This document shows, in pieces, positions 46,704 to 57,878 of a stretch of DNA of 64,000 bases. Under the pieces are notes generated by a model that saw only the letters and a list, made by a program, of their open reading frames with translations, made no database searches and was not told the origin of the DNA. The translations under genes were made by a program, and so were the position numbers. The DNA is taken from contig NC_061510.1 in NCBI RefSeq assembly GCF_022539505.1, positions 38,589,047 to 38,653,046 of the forward strand. Reading direction: 5' to 3'. Each line of letters opens with the position of its first letter. Position 1 is the stretch's first letter. Origin of the DNA: Lolium rigidum (taxonomy: Eukaryota > Streptophyta > Magnoliopsida > Poales > Poaceae).

Positions 46704-49571
46704 TGGTGACCCGGCATACCACTGCATGGTGTAGTATGCAAGTCTGACATAACACCAATGAAACACCGTTCCACTAGTATTACATCGCTCAGAGTGGTAC
46801 AACAGAAACATATGCGGGTCCAAGGCATGTCTATAGAATTACAACTCCGACTACGTTACGGAATATCGACACAGCCTCCTACTTTACAATGAGGTAAAAC
46901 TGCAAAATAAACTCCAGAAGAACGACTCGTAGTCTAATCCTATCACGAACTCTACTCGTAGAGTATTAAACTAGCTATAGAGGCTAAGAATAGATTCTAG
47001 CTAAATAGGAGCTAAGTTTTGGAAGCTAGTTCCTTTCTATTGCTAATCTAGGTTTTCTCCTTGTTGAGTGTGGTATCCGACTCTCCTGACATGGTCCTAT
47101 CTCTTGAAGTAGTTTTTGACTCCTCGGCCTTCGAGTTGCACGGTAGATCCTCCTTTGATGCCTCCATACCTAAGCAGGGGATTTAAGAGTGGGATGAGTA
47201 CGAGCGTACTCAACAAGTTCATTATAGGAAAGAGGTGTTTAATGCACTAGCTATAGCCATAGACCAGAAAGTCATAGGCATGCAAGTTTTTGTAATCATT
47301 TCTTCAAAAGGTTGCTTTTATTCTGAAGAGCTATGTCCGTCAGCCTTCACCGGTTGACTAGAACTTCATGGAGTTCCTTTCCTAGTAGCTGTTCGCAGTT
47401 CCATATCCCGGAACAGGGAGTGACTGGTCACAGTTCGTTACACTCTGCAGAGGTGTGTTGCTTTACCCATAAGAGATCTTAACCTTGGTGCCAACCGGGG
47501 GCGACCCGTCCACACTTCCTTTGGTGTGAGGCCCGGTATAAGTTCTTAGCCGTTCATATTCCTCCGCTACCTCGCACACCCACCCTTTGTTGCATACCCC
47601 GACCCTGGGTCCTCGTCGGTCCTCTTACACCAATTAAGGATGGACCCCGACCACGACAACAGCTTTGGGACTCGTTAACCAAACTCCTTCGCCGGTAGCT
47701 GCAACCCATCATAGACCACATTACCGTGGGGAATTAGAAGGGGATCCCCACCCTCAAGTTGTTCCGCAAGTCCGCAACCGCTACGGTAAGCACTCGCTGT
47801 ACCGTGGGGAATTAGAAGGGGCTCCCCACCCTCAAGTTGCTCCGCAAGACACAACCGCTACGGTAGCGAATCCGTTGATGTACGAGAGGTGGAAATACAA
47901 TTGGCTACTCCGTCCCACTCCGCGATCTTATGGTTAACACGGGTATTACGGCACAAGAATCACTGGACGACATTTGTTGTTTAATCCTAGATGGATATAA
48001 ACCCTTGCAATGGAACCTCCACCATATCAACACAATCCATGGTTCCATTGCCCACCACATAGTCATATTCATAGTTATGAAAATAGTGATTTTGCTTTTT
48101 ATGCAATAGTGATAAACATAGTACTTTGCAAGTAATTTGGTAAAAATACTCAAATGACATGAGCAAGCGATGAACTTGCCTTTCTTGACTGCAAGATTAT
48201 GCAGTCAAGGTCTTCGGTGCGCAATAACTCCAAATTCTGAAATAGCATCATCGTCTGATAAGGACGATGTTTAAAAGATTGGCAAGGATGCAATAATGCG
48301 TAAGTATGAGATGCAATCGTTCTAAGCGTGACCTAACCCCGATGATTTAGGATTAGTGAGTGGTAATGATTAGTTCAGGGTGTGTTACACTTTTAGAGTG
48401 ATTCACAAACAAGGTTCTTATTCAGAGTTGTGTTGTTTTAGAATCATAAGCAAGTGGTAAAATGCATAGTAACAATCATACACACCCAGGGATAATAGTT
48501 GTATAATAAGTAAAGAGCAGTTGTCAATTTTAAGTCCTATAGTGCATGGTTGATTATTACTTATTATATAATCCAAAGGAATCACTTTTGAAGAACATGT
48601 TCTTAAATAAAGAACAAGTATAACTATTTGGGTTGTGGGTTCTAGGGTTTACTATGGTTTTAAACTAGTTTCCAGAGTAAGGATTAGATGGATCCCAACA
48701 ATGTTGGATTCATCAACACCTAGGGCTTGTAAGGCTGAGTTAAGCCTAGGCATCTTGAGCAATTTATTATAAATAGTTGCTATCAAGGTTGGTATACCTT
48801 GCTGGTGATAGCTGGTTATTGGCTATAGGTCCTATTAGGCAGGGTTGTTGATTACTCTTTATTTTCTTCAAAAGAATAACTTTTGAAGAACATACTTCTT
48901 AATTAATAAGAGGTATATCAATGAGGGTTGAGGTGGTGTAGGTTTTATTATGGGATCCACTTAGATTGGTATAGTTGGCTCCTGGATACTATGGTTTATA
49001 AGTATCTAATACTAATAGGGTTTAGTGGAATATGATTAGGTGATGCACAATATTTGGCATAGTTGTTATTGGGAGTTCATCACAATGGTGTGATGCTAAG
49101 CATGGATAACTAAGCTTGGTGTCTCAGAAGATAGGATCTAGGGTTGGTCCTATTTGATCAGCTAAGCATGAATACCTGTAATACCAATGTATTAGAGATG
49201 GGCCTCTATTATTTTATGTGGACATAGGTATGTCTTTAGTTACTAATCATGGCTCTATGATTTGAAAAGGAAAGTATCATGATCACATGTTCTAACCTAG
49301 GGTTTAGGTTAGAAGCAATTTAGGGTTCACATCTAATATTGGAGTTAGGGTTCCTAATGGAGTTAGGGTTTTAGGGTTTCTCATGAAATGATAGGTTTCT
49401 AGTTTTCTCCCATATAGAACTAGGGTTTACTATCTACCATATAGTTCTATGACTAATAACTTTGTTTTGAAATTTGAAGTTATTAATAGATTCAAAATAA
49501 TATTGAATATGGCATTTATTATTTTTAAACAATTAATAATTAGGGTAATTATTAATCAGGGTTTAAATCTC
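46704..49571 (-). repeat. Tekay-like Gypsy 3' LTR, terminal part
   Basis: At about 46702-46704 the Harbinger frame ends and LTR sequence starts (TGGTGACCCGGCATACC), which is the 3' terminus of a minus-strand LTR. The rest is AT-rich non-coding DNA with a TGAGTACGAGCGTACTCA palindrome at about 47198 and a 78-bp tandem duplication at 47723-47878. It is interrupted at 49572 by an Athila-like element and continues at 57879. Confidence 0.6.
47723..47878. repeat. 78-bp tandem duplication in the Gypsy LTR
   Basis: ACCGTGGGGAATTAGAAGGG occurs at 47723 and 47801, each followed by 'ccccaccctcaagttg.tccgcaag' and 'caaccgctacggta'. Two units with a few differences. Confidence 0.8.
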
Positions 49572-51251
49572 TGATACGTCTCCAACGTATCGATAATTTC
49601 TTATGTTCCATGCTACTTTATTGATGATACCTACATGTTTTATGCACATTATATGTCATATTTATGCATTTTCTGGAACTAACCTATTAACAAGATGCCG
49701 AAGAGCCAGCTTGTCGTTTTCTGCTGTTTTTGGTTTCAGAAATCCTAGTAAAGAAATATTCTCGGAATTGGACGAAACTTTCGCCCAGGGTCCTATTTTT
49801 GCACGAAGCTTCCAGAAGACCGAAGAGATAACGAAGTGGGGCCACGAGGCAGCCAGGGGCTAGGGCGGCGCGGCCCAAGCCCTGGCCGCGCCGACCTACC
49901 CCCTAGGCCCCTCGTGTGGCCCCCCGCGTTGACCCTCCGCCTACTTAAAGCCTCCGTCGCGAAACCCCCAGTACCGAGAGCCACGATACGGAAAACCTTC
50001 CAGAGACGCCGCCGCCGCGAATCCCATCTCGGGGGTTTCTGGAGATCGCCTCCGGCACCCTGCCGGAGAGGGGATTCATCTCCCGGAGGACTCTACACCG
50101 CCATGGTCGCCTCCGGAGTGATGAGTGAGTAGTTCACCCCTGGACCATGGGTCCATAGCAGTAGCTAGATGGTCGTCTTCTCCTTGTTGTGCTTCATTGT
50201 TGGATCTTGTGAGCTGCTTAACATGATCAAGATCATCTATCTGTAATACTATATGTTGTGTTTGTCGGGATCCGATGGATAGAGAGTACTATGATTATGG
50301 TGATTATCAATCTATTGTTTATGTGTTGTTTATGATCTTGCATGCTCTCCGTTATTAGTAGAGGCTCGGCCAAGTTTTTGCTCTTAACTCCAAGAGGGGG
50401 TATTTATGCTCGATAGTGGGTTCATGCCTTCATTGAATCGGGATCGTGACGAGAGAGTTCTAAGGTTGTGATGTGCTGTTGCCACTAGGGATAAAACATT
50501 GATACTATGTCTAAGGATGTAGTTGTTGATTACATTACGCACCATACTTAATGCAATTGTCTGTTGCTTAGCAACTTAATACGGAATGGGGTTCGGATGA
50601 TAACCTGAAGGTGGACTTTTTAGGCATAGATGCAGTTGGATGGCGGTCTATGTACTTTGTCGTAATGCCCAATTAAATCTCACTATATTTATCATATCAT
50701 GTATATGCATTGTTATGCCTTTCTCTATTTGTCAATTGCCCGACTGTAATTTGTTTACCCAACATGCTTTTATCTTATGGGAGAGACACCTCTAGTGAAC
50801 TGTGGACCCCGGTCCTATTCTTTACATAGCATACAATCTACTGCAATTGTGTTTTACTGTTTTCTTTGCAAACATCTTCCACTCGATACGTTTAATCCTT
50901 TGTTACGACAAGCCGGTGAGATTGACAACCTCACTTGTTTCGTTGGGGCAAAGTACTTTGGTTTTGTTGTGCGAGATTCCACGTTGGCGCCGGAATCCCT
51001 GTTGTTGCGCCGCATCACATTTCGCCACCATCAACCTTCAACGTGCTTCTTGGCTCCTACTGGTTCGATTAAACCTTGGTTTCATACTGAGGGAAACTTG
51101 CTTCTATACGCATCATACCTTCCACTTGGGGTTCCCAACGGACGTGTGCATCTATGCGTATCAAGCTAAATTTCTGGCGCCGTTGCCGGGGATCTGAAGA
51201 AAAGTTACACCACAAAGATTTCTAACTCCCACGTCAACTACACGCCGAGCA
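49572..51251 (+). repeat. 5' LTR of the right Athila-like element, with internal primer site
   Basis: It begins TGATACGTCTCCAACG. The position matching the end of the left element's LTR is 51163 (GCGTATCA); the LTR then runs a further 88 bp, through TGGCGCCGTTGCCGGGGA at 51175-51192, to CACGCCGAGCA at 51251. Confidence 0.88.
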
Positions 51252-51261
51252 AGTAAATTTC

Positions 51262-51280
51262 TGGCGCCGTTGCTCGGGGA
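51262..51280 (+). promoter_or_regulatory. Active-position tRNA-Asp primer-binding site
   Basis: TGGCGCCGTTGCTCGGGGA, 10 bp after the LTR end, is a tRNA-Asp primer site with one inserted base (GCTCGG for GCCGG), the same kind of change that marks many CTG/CCG sites in this window. Confidence 0.75.
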
Positions 51281-51504
51281 GATCAAGACACTGCTGCAAG
51301 GGGAGTCTCCACTTCTCAATCTCTTTACTTTGTTTTTGTCTTGCTTTATTTTATTTACTACTTTGTTTGCTGCACTAAATCAAAACACAAAAAAATTAGT
51401 TGCTAGTTTTACTTTATTTACTGTCTTGCTCTCTATATCGAAAACACAAAAAAATTAGTTACTTGCATTTACTTTATCTAGTTTGTTTTATTTACTGTTG
51501 CTAA

Positions 51505-52590
51505 AATGAATACCCCTGAAAATACTAAGTTGTGTGACTTCACAAATGCAAATAATAATGATTTCCTATGCACACCTATTGCTCCACCTGCTACTACAGA
51601 CGAGAATTCTTTGAAATTAAACCTGCTTTCTTGAACCTGGTTATGAGAGATCAATTTTCTGGTGTTAGTTCTGATGATGTTGCTGCCCATCTTAATAATT
51701 TTGTTGAACTTTGTGAAATGCAAAAGTATAAGGATGTAGATGGTGATATTATTAAATTGAAAGTGTTTCCTTTCTCATTAAGAGGAAGAGCTAAAGATTG
51801 GTTGCTATCTTTGCCTAAGAATAGTATTGATTCATGGACTAAATGCAAGGATGCTTTTATTGGTAGATATTATCCTCCCGCTGAAATTATATCTTTGAGA
51901 AGTAGCATAATGAATTTTAAACAATTAGATACTGAACATGTTGCTCAAGCATGGGAGAGAATGAAAACTTTGGTAAAGAATTACCCAACCCATGGACTGA
52001 CTACTTGGATGATCATCCAAACCTTCTATGCAGGACTAAATTTTTCTTCGCGGAATTTATTGGATTCAGCTGCTGGAGGTACCTTTATGTCCATCACATT
52101 GGGGGCGGCTACAAAACTTCTTGATGATATGATAATAAATTACTCTGAATGGCACACGGAAAGAGCTCCACAAGGTAAGAAGGTAAATTCTGTTGAAGAA
52201 ACCTCTTCCTTGAGTGATAAGATTGATGTGATTATGTCTATGCTTGTGAATGGTAGATCTAATGTTGATCCAAATAATGTTCCTTTAGCTTCATTGGTTG
52301 CTCAAGAAGAAAATGTTGATGTGAATTTCATTAAAAATAATAATTTCAACAACAATGCTTATAGGAACAACTCCGGTAATAACTATAGGCCATATCCTTC
52401 GCTAATGGTAATGGTTATGGTAATTCTTATGGGAATTCTTACAATAATAATAGGAATGTACCCTCTGGTCTTGAAGCTATGCTTAAAGAATTTATTAGTA
52501 CACAAACTGCTTTTAACAAATCTGTTGAGGAAAAGCTTGATAAAATTGATACTATTGCTTCTAGAGTTGATAGACTTGCCTCTGATGTAA
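51505..52590 (+). pseudogene. Gag of the right Athila-like element, frameshifted
   Basis: The ATG at 51505 (MNTPENTKLCDF) matches the Gag start of the left copy. At about 51597-51604 extra bases (ACAGACGAG where the left copy has ACAGCAG) shift the frame; the long ORF from 51568 then carries the Gag domain (FVELCEMQKYK, FPFSLRGRAKDWL) up to about 52395, where another shift occurs in the Asn-rich tail. The coding continues in another frame at 52479-52910. Both breaks sit at or near CAG-type sites, so they may be sequence errors. Confidence 0.75.
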
Positions 52591-53621
52591 ATCTTTTAAA
52601 ATTGAAAGTTATGCCTAATAATGATATTGATAATAAGATTACTACTACAGCAAATGCCATCCAAGTTAGAATTAATGAGAATATAAGATTAATGGCTGAA
52701 TTGCGTGCTAGGTGGGATAGAGAAGAAAATGAAAAACTAGCTAAAGAGAATAATGTAGCTAAAGTTTGGACTATTACCACCACTAGTAATGCTAATTCTT
52801 CACATGTTGCTGCACCTCCTACTATCAATGGTAAAATAATTGGTGTTGGCAATGTTTCTACTCCTAGTGCAAAGCGTACAAAACCGCTCGAAATTGCTAA
52901 AACTGCTCGAAACTGCTTGTGATAAAGCTGCTGAAATTTTTTCCAACCTTGGGAACAATGATCCCATTGCTGTAGCTCATAATAATTTAGATTTTGATGA
53001 TTGCCACATCTCTGAAGTTATAAAGTTCTTACAAAAACTTGCTAAAAGTCCTAATGCTAGTGCTATAAATTTAGCCTTTACCAAACATATTACAAATGCT
53101 CTCATAAAAGCTAGAGAAGAGAAACTAAAACTTGAAACTTCTATTCCTAGAAAGTTAGAAGATGGTTGGGAGCCCATCATTAAAATGAAATTCAATGACT
53201 TTGAATGTAATGCTTTATGTGATCTTGGTGCAAGTATTTCGTTATGCCTAAAAAGATTTATGATATGCTTGACTTGCCACCATTGAAGAATTGTTATTTG
53301 GATGTTAATCTTGCCGATAATGTTAAAAAGAAACCTTTGGGGAGGATTGATAATGTGCATATTACGGTTAACAATAACCTTGTCCCCGTTGATTTTGTTG
53401 TTTTGGATATCGAATGCAATGCATCTTGTCCTATTGTGTTGGGAAGACCTTTTCTTCGAACTGTTGGTGCTGTTATTGATATGAGGGAAGGTAATATTAA
53501 ATATCAATTTCCTCTCAAGAAAGGTATGGAACACTTCCCTAGAAAGAGAATGAAGTTGCCTTTTGATTCTATTATTAGAACAAGCTATGATGTTGATACT
53601 TCTACTCTCGATGTTACTTGA
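52591..53621 (+). pseudogene. Gag tail and retropepsin-like region of the right copy
   Basis: Frames at 52479-52922, 52840-53286 and 53244-53621 follow one another. The protease box CDLGASIS lies at about 53218-53240, just before another one-base break, and VLGRPFLRTVGA at about 53437. The frame then runs through IDMREGNIKYQFPLKKGMEHFPRKR to the natural stop at 53621. This shows that the family's coding region ends about 55 codons after the protease and never had reverse transcriptase. Confidence 0.75.
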
Positions 53622-56193
53622 TTTGCATTTTCGCGCCTAGCCGAAAGGCGTTAAAGAAAAGCGCTTATGGGAGACAACCCATGTTTTTACCTACAGCAAT
53701 TTTTTGTTTTGTTGAGTCTTGGAAGTTGTTTACTACTGTAGCAACCTCTCCTTATCATGTTTTTGTGCCAAGTAAAGTTTCTATGTCAAAGTTGATGTTA
53801 TATTTAGGATCGCTGCGCAGAAACAGCATTGCTGTCTGTCACGAATCTGGGCACAGTTCTCTGTAGAAAATTCGAAAAAATCTGCCAATTTACGAGCGTG
53901 ATCCTCAGATATGTACGCAACTTTCATTAGTTTTGAGTTTTTCCATTTGAGCAAGTCTGGTGCCAGCTTTAAATTCGTCTTTACGGACTGTTCTGTTTTT
54001 GACAGATTCTGCCTTTTATTTCGCATTGCCTCTTTTGCTATGTTGGATTTATTTCTTTGATCCATTAATGTCCAGTAGCATTATGCAATGTCCAGAAGTG
54101 AAAATAATGATTGTGTCACCTCTGAATGTGTGAATTATTAATTGTGCACTAACCCTCTAATGAGTTTGCTTGAAGTTTGGTGTGAAGGAAGTTTTCAAGG
54201 GTCAAGAGAGGAGAATGATATACTATGATCAAGAGGAGTGAAAGCTCTAAGCTTGGGGATGCCCCCGTGGTTCACCCCTGCATATTCTAAGAAGACTCAA
54301 GCGTCTAAGCTTGGGGATGCCCAAGGCATCCCCTTCTTCATCGACAACATCATCGGGTTCCTCCCCTGAAACTATATTTTTATTCAATCACATCTTGTGT
54401 TCTTTACTTGGAGCGTCGGTTTGTTTTTGTTTTTGTTTTTGTTTGAATAAAATGGATCCTAGCATTCACTTTGTGGGAGAGAGACACGCTCCGCTGTTGC
54501 ATATGGACACATGTGTCCTTAGGCTTTACTCATAATGTTCATGGCGAAGTTTCTTCTTCGTTAAATTGTTATATGGTTGGAATTGGAAAATGCTACATGT
54601 AGTAATTCTAAAATGTCTTGGATAATGTGATACTTGGCAATTGTTGTGCTCATGTTTAAGCTCTTGCATCATATACTTTGCACCCATTAATGAAGAAATA
54701 CATAGAGCTTGCTAAAATTTGATTTGCATATTTGGTCTCTCTAAGGTCTAGATAATATCTAGTATTGAGTTTTGAACAACAAGGAAGACGGTGTAGAGTC
54801 TTATAATGTTTACAATATGTCTTTTATGTGAGTTTTGCTGCACTTGTTCATCCTTGAGTTTGCTTCAAATAACCTTGCTAGCCTAAACCTTGTATCGAGA
54901 GGGAATACTTCTCATGCATCCAAAATCCTTGAGCCAACTACTATGCCATTTGTGTCCACCATACCTACCTACTACATGGTATTTCTCCGCCATTCCAAAG
55001 TAAATTGCTTGAGTGCTACCTTTAAAATTCCATCATTCACCTTTGCAATATATAGCTCATGGGACAAAATAGCCTTAAAAACTATCGTAGTATTGAATAT
55101 GTACTTATGCACTTTACATTTTATTAAGTTGCTTGTTGTGCGATAACCATGCTTCTGGGGAACGCCATCAACTATTGTTGAATATCATGTGAGTTGCTAT
55201 GCATATCCGTCTTGTCTGAAGGATCTATCATTTTAGTGGTTGGAGCATGCAAAATTGTTAGAGAAGAACATTGGGCCGCTAACTAAAGCCATGAACCATG
55301 GTGGAAGTTTCAGTTTTGGACATATATCCTCAATCTCATATGAGAATAATAATCATTGCTACATGCTTATGCATTTAAGAGGAGTCCATTATCTGTTGTC
55401 CATGTTGTCCCGGTATGGATGTCTAAGTTGAGAATAATCAAAAGCGAGAAATCCAAAATGCGAGCATTCTCCTTAGACCTTTGTACGAGCGGCATGGAGG
55501 TACCCCTTTGTGACACTTGGTTGAAACATGGCATGCAAAGATCCGGTAGTCCAAGCTAAGTAGGACGAGGTGCGGACACTATTAGTATACTATGCATGAG
55601 GCTTGCAACTTGTAAGATATAATTTTCATAACTCATATGCTTTATTACTACCGTTGACAAAATTGTTTCATGTTTTCAAAATAAAAGCTCTAGCACAAAT
55701 ACAGCAATCGATGCTTTTCTCTTTGAAGGACCATTCTTTTACTTTTATTGTTGAGTCAGTTTACCTATCTCCTTCCACCTTAAGAAGCAAACACTTGTGT
55801 GAACTGTGCATTGATTCCTACATACTTGCATATTGCACTTGTTATATTACTTTATGTTGACAATATCCATGAGATATACATGTTATAAGTTGAAAGCAAC
55901 CGCTGAAACTTAATCTTCCTATGTGTTGCTTCAACACCTTTACTTTGATTTATTGCTTTATGAGTTAACTCTTATGCAAGACTTATTGATGCTTGTCTTG
56001 AAGTACTATTCATGAAAAGTCTTTGCTATATGATTCACTTGTTTACTCATGTCATTACCTTTGTTTTGATCGCTGCATTCATTACATATGTTTACAAATA
56101 GTATGATCAAGATTATGATGGCATGTCACTTCAGAAATTATCTTTGTTATCGTTTTACCTGCTCGGGACGAGCAGAACTAAGCTTGGGGATGC
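53622..56193 (+). other. Non-coding 3' half of the right Athila-like element
   Basis: The layout matches 7169-9746: AAGCTTGGGGATGC motifs at about 54250, 54307 and 56179, the last one bordering the 3' LTR. There is no sense-strand gene. Confidence 0.7.
53781..54065 (-). CDS. Antisense 94-codon ORF in the right Athila-like element
   Basis: The minus-strand frame begins MDQRNKSNIAKEAMRNKRQ, contains LLKWKNSKLMKVAYISEDHARK and ends DRQQCCFCAAILNITSTLT. It matches the frame at 15015-15299 in length, start, stop and most residues. Family unknown; a small basic protein with a CCFC motif near the end. It lies 160 bp beyond the sense-strand stop. Confidence 0.38.
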   Translation of the reverse strand: MDQRNKSNIAKEAMRNKRQNLSKTEQSVKTNLKLAPDLLKWKNSKLMKVAYISEDHARKLADFFEFSTENCAQIRDRQQCCFCAAILNITSTLT

Positions 56194-57873
56194 TGATACG
56201 TCTCCAACGTATCGATAATTTCTTATGTTCCATGCTACTTTATTGATGATACCTACATGTTTTATGCACATTATATGTCATATTTATGCATTTTCCGGAA
56301 CTAACCTATTAACAAGATGCCGAAGAGCCGATTCGTTGTTTTCGCTGTTTTTGGTTTCAGAAATCCTAGTAAAGAAATATTCTCGGAATTGGACGAAACT
56401 TTCGCCCGGGGTCCTATTTTTGCACGAAGCTTCCGGAAGACCGAAGAGATAACGAAGTGGGGCCACGAGGCAGCCGGGGGCTAGGGCGGCGCGGCCCAAG
56501 CCCCGGCCGCGCCGACCTACCCCCTAGGCCCCTCGTGTGGCCCCCGCGTTGACCCTCCGCCTACTTAAAGCCTCCGTCGCGAAACCCCCGGTACCGAGAG
56601 CCACGATACGGAAAACCTTCCGGAGACGCCGCCGCCGCGAATCCCATCTCGGGGGATTCGGGAGATCGCCTCCGGCACCCTGCCGGGAGAGGGATTCATC
56701 TCCCGGAGGACTCTACACCGCCATGGTCGCCTCCGGAGTGATGAGTGAGTAGTTCACCCCTGGACCATGGGTCCATAGCAGTAGCTAGATGGTCGTCTTC
56801 TCCTTGTTGTGCTTCATTGTTGGATCTTGTGAGCTGCTTAACATGATCAAGATCATCTATCCGTAATACTATATGTTGTGTTTGTCGGGATCCGATGGAT
56901 AGAGAGTACTATGATTATGGTGATTATCAATCTATTGTTTATGTGTTGTTTATGATCTTGCATGCTCTCCGTTATTAGTAGAGGCTCTGGCCAAGTTTTT
57001 GCTCTTAACTCCAAGAGGGGGTATTTATGCTCGATAGTGGGTTCATGCCTTCATTGAATCCGGGATCGTGACGAGTAGGTTCTAAGGTTGTGATGTGCTT
57101 GTTGCCACTAGGGATAAAACATTGATACTATGTCTAAGGATGTAGTTGTTGATTACATTACGCACCATACTTAATGCAATTGTCTGTTGCTTAGCAACTT
57201 AATACTGAATGGGGTTCGGATGATAACCTGAAGGTGGACTTTTTAGGCATAGATGCGGTTGGATGGCGGTCTATGTACTTTGTCGTAATGCCCAATTAAA
57301 TCTCACTATATTTATCATATCATGTATATGCATTGTTATGCCTTTCTCTATTTGTCAATTGCCCGACTGTAATTTGTTTACCCAACATGCTTTTATCTTA
57401 TGGGAGAGACACCTCTAGTGAACTGTGGACCCCGGTCCTATTCTTTACATAGCATACAATCTACTGCAATTGTGTTTTACTGTTTTCTTTGCAAACATCT
57501 TCCACTCGATATGTTTAATCCTTTGTTACAGCAAGCCGGTGAGATTGACAACCTCATCTGTTTCGTTGGGGCAAAGTACTTTGGTTTTGTTATGCGGATT
57601 CCACGTTGGCGCCGGAATCCCCGTTGTTGCGCCGCATCACATTTCGCCACCATCAACCTTCAACGTGCTTCTTGGCTCCTACTCGGTTCGATTAAACCTT
57701 GGTTTCATACTGAGGGAAACTTGCTTCTATACGCATCATACCTTCCACTTGGGGTTCCCAACGGACGTGTGCATCTACGCGTATCAAGCTAAATTTCTGG
57801 CGCCGTTGCTGGGGATCTGAAGAAAAGTTACACCACAAAGATTTCTAACTCCCACGTCAACTACACGCCAGCA
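56194..57873 (+). repeat. 3' LTR of the right Athila-like element, with internal primer site
   Basis: It begins TGATACGTCTCCAACG at 56194 and ends CACGCCAGCA at 57873, directly before ATCTC. The internal primer-like site is at 57798-57815 (GTTGCTGGGGA where the 5' LTR has GTTGCCGGGGA). Confidence 0.88.
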
Positions 57874-57878
57874 ATCTC

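Larger units (their letters stand above)
49572..57873 (+). mobile_element. Complete Athila-like element with extended LTRs
   Basis: Direct LTRs (49572-51251 and 56194-57873, both 1680 bp) and the 5-bp target duplication ATCTC (49567-49571, 57874-57878) mark a complete element inside a Gypsy LTR. The interior codes for Gag and a retropepsin-like domain only, so it is non-autonomous. It differs from the left copy at 3227 in having LTRs extended at the 3' side by 88 bp that include a tRNA-Asp site. That the extension is part of the LTR, not the interior, is shown by its presence before the right target duplication. Confidence 0.9.

Noticed and set aside
46704..46734. C-terminal end ...GDPAYHCMV of the Myb-like protein
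   Set aside because: These codons read into LTR sequence starting TGGTGACCC; the natural protein would continue the trihelix domain.
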